From Paramecium sonneborni (lineage: Eukaryota; Ciliophora; Oligohymenophorea; Peniculida; Parameciidae), in the NCBI GenBank assembly GCA_905182985.1, contig CAJJDN010000046.1:361298-425297 (forward strand): a stretch of DNA of 64,000 nucleotides, read 5' to 3'. Under the pieces are notes generated by a model, which searched no databases, was not told the origin of the DNA, and saw nothing but the letters and a program-made list of their open reading frames with translations. Shown here piece by piece: positions 62,586 to 64,000 of this stretch. Numbering within the stretch: position 1 is the stretch's first letter; every line of letters starts with the position of its first letter. Position numbers and translations under genes: made by a program.

Positions 62586-63430
62586 TCATACATATTAATT
62601 TTCATTCCTTTTTCTTATTGACAAAATTAAGTAAATTAATATCAAGTATATAGTACCTGAACACCCAAATAAGAAGGAATAATATAATGAATTCAATGAT
62701 AATATACCTGTTTATATAGGTTCTCCAGGAAATTAAACTCTATGTAGGTATGGATCATCAACATGTCTAAGGTACATTGATAAGTTTTAAAAATTTGCTA
62801 TTTCATCATTATGTAGTTTTTTATAAATCAACCCATCTTCAAAGCACCCTCCTTCAAATTATAATTGATAATCTTAAATTGATATCTTGAAACACATTTC
62901 TGCTAAATAGTATATATTCTCCCCCTTCCAAAACCAAGGAGTTATTGGTATGCCTTTTGATTCTTTACATTGCGGCAAATTTTTTATAATTTTCTAAGTT
63001 TATCGTTTTAAGATCTAAAGTTACATACAGTAAACTTTAGGCAACATCAAATTAGGCAACTTATAATCAATATAGCCAAAGAATTCATGAAAATTTGTTT
63101 TAGCGAATAGCTTAGTTTTTTCAATGTTAAGATAAGGATCTTAGTTAATTTGGATAAAGGCAAATTGTTAATTATTGAGTTATCCTATAATAGGTTATCG
63201 TCCAAATTGTGTTTATTATAAACTAAGGGTCCAATCAGTAGATTCCTATATAAAATGGTTACAAATTACTTTTTCAATTATAAATTGCTATTGAATGTCT
63301 TCTTATTAGAAAGGTAGAATGAAAAAGGAACATGAGAATAAAAGTAGGATTAAATCAATAATGCAAATGGCATAAAATAGAATGCAAAAGATCCTATTAG
63401 GAATGAGTTACTGTATTTTTAAACAATCAT
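62586..63430 (-). CDS. two-TM membrane protein, unknown
   Basis: 275 residues if a 17-nt intron at 63246-63262 is accepted. The N-terminal MIVQKYSNSFLIGSF begins a transmembrane helix (FYFMPFALLIQSYFY); a lumenal domain follows (LSLQQTQFGRQPIIGQLNNQ, NFHEFFGYIDYKLPNLMLPK, PITPWFWKGENIYYLAEMCF, FEGGCFEDGLIYKKL, HVDDPYLHRVQFPGEP), then a C-terminal helix (FGCSGTIYLILIYLIL) and a short basic tail. The two-helix layout resembles transition-zone membrane proteins, but no specific family is recognised. The intron is shorter than normal for this genome; the frame before and after it is nonetheless strongly protein-like. Confidence 0.68.
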
Positions 63431-63471
63431 ATCTAACAAGATAAACTTATAACATAAATTATTAATTTATT

Positions 63472-64000
63472 TCAATACGATTATCTTTTTAATTACTGAT
63501 TCTCTTATTCTAATTAGGAGATCCTCTAAACTAAATTACTTTGTTCTTTCATATATTGATCAAGTAGTTGTTGCATTTCATTTTGTTAGATTTAAAATTA
63601 TCTTATCATGTCAATATGCATTGAACTTACACTATCTTAAACAATCTTTTTTAATTAATATGTTTATTCATTGATCTATTATTGAATGAATTTCTTTTAT
63701 TCATCCGTAAAACTAAATAAGAATAAAAGATATACTCATTTTATCCACCAATAACCCTGCTAACTTCATATTTTCTAGAGATATCTTCTATTTTACTAGT
63801 AGATTAATCAAATTTGGATTACTAACTTGATTAGACTCGAGATTAAACTATTGCCTAAATGAATTTGATTTAATTTACATTGATCATATTACATTTGTTT
63901 TTATTGTTCAATTTTAATCATAGATTCTTTATTACTAAAAGTATTTAAATCTTTGCTACTATCTTTTTTGATTTCTAAGATCAAAGGGGATTTGGTTTGA
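63472..64000 (-). CDS. NEDD1: NEDD1-like protein, C-terminal part (partial)
   Basis: The gene runs off the right edge. The last exon reads FTDEQKKFIQQQINEQTYQL, KKIVQDSVSSMHIDMIRQFQ, IQQNEMQQLLDQYMKEQ, RISQLEQENQQLKRQSY. HIDMIRQFQIQQNEM..LL is the signature of the NEDD1 C-terminus, which binds the gamma-tubulin complex and targets it to centrosomes or basal bodies. Upstream pieces (SRKYEVSRVIGG, ILEIKKDSSKDLNTFSNK) are joined by introns not fully placed. The N-terminal WD40 propeller is expected beyond the window. It ends 41 bp before the start of the next gene on the same strand. Confidence 0.75.

Overview
The window reads as a macronuclear-type ciliate genome, most likely Paramecium (aurelia group). 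It is very AT-rich. TAA and TAG occur freely inside coding frames at Gln positions, only TGA ends genes, nearly all introns are 22-31 nt (GTA...TAG/AAG/CAG), and genes are packed on both strands with spacers of tens to a few hundred bases. All gene models here use the ciliate nuclear code (TAA/TAG = Gln). Coordinates run from start codon to stop codon inclusive. Introns were placed by hand wherever the frame had to shift to keep a recognisable protein, and most models then close to an exact multiple of three.

1-16 kb: 3' end of a CFAP47-like ciliary gene (+), a small membrane protein (-), a MORN-repeat protein (-) and a kelch protein (+) whose start codons are only 22 bp apart, a doubtful coiled-coil gene, a secreted Cys-rich protein, a CCT-motif protein, a cyclic-nucleotide-binding (CNB) protein and an STK32-like AGC kinase that overlap as ATGA, a second CNB protein with its start 13 bp from that of a divergent Ser-rich protein, and an MFS-like transporter. 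15-36 kb: a very large secreted/membrane protein, a phosphoprotein-like gene, an SCP-type CTD phosphatase with a decayed gene beside it, a hybrid histidine kinase, a kelch protein, a basic coiled-coil protein, a second SCP-type phosphatase, a heat-shock-factor-type transcription factor, a paralogous MFS-like transporter, and a pseudokinase. 36-49 kb: ribosomal protein L11, LMBRD2-like protein, a broken REEP-like gene, a small ciliate-type protein, a MON2-like protein, two short coiled-coil proteins, a B-box protein, and two small unknowns. 49-64 kb: a voltage-sensor-like domain joined to a cyclic-nucleotide phosphodiesterase, a Dbf4-type zinc finger/AT-hook protein, glycogen branching enzyme, a poly-Asn/coiled-coil/SH3 protein, a CBM20-GT20-TPP-like protein, beta-tubulin, a two-TM protein, and the C-terminal part of a NEDD1-like protein.

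Functional themes are cilia and microtubules (CFAP47, MORN, beta-tubulin, NEDD1-like), cyclic-nucleotide signalling (two CNB proteins, AGC kinase, phosphodiesterase), phosphorelay and CTD phosphatases, and storage carbohydrate (branching enzyme and a CBM20-trehalose-synthase-type protein). I found no operon-like functional cassette, mobile element, CRISPR array, rRNA or tRNA. The best leads for novelty are the voltage-sensor/phosphodiesterase fusion (49580-51560), the kinase/CNB ATGA junction with a possible 15-nt intron (9163-9182), the ultra-short divergent promoters, the trimodular trehalose-synthase-type protein with a lost phosphatase motif, and several loci with in-frame TGA that look like recent gene decay.
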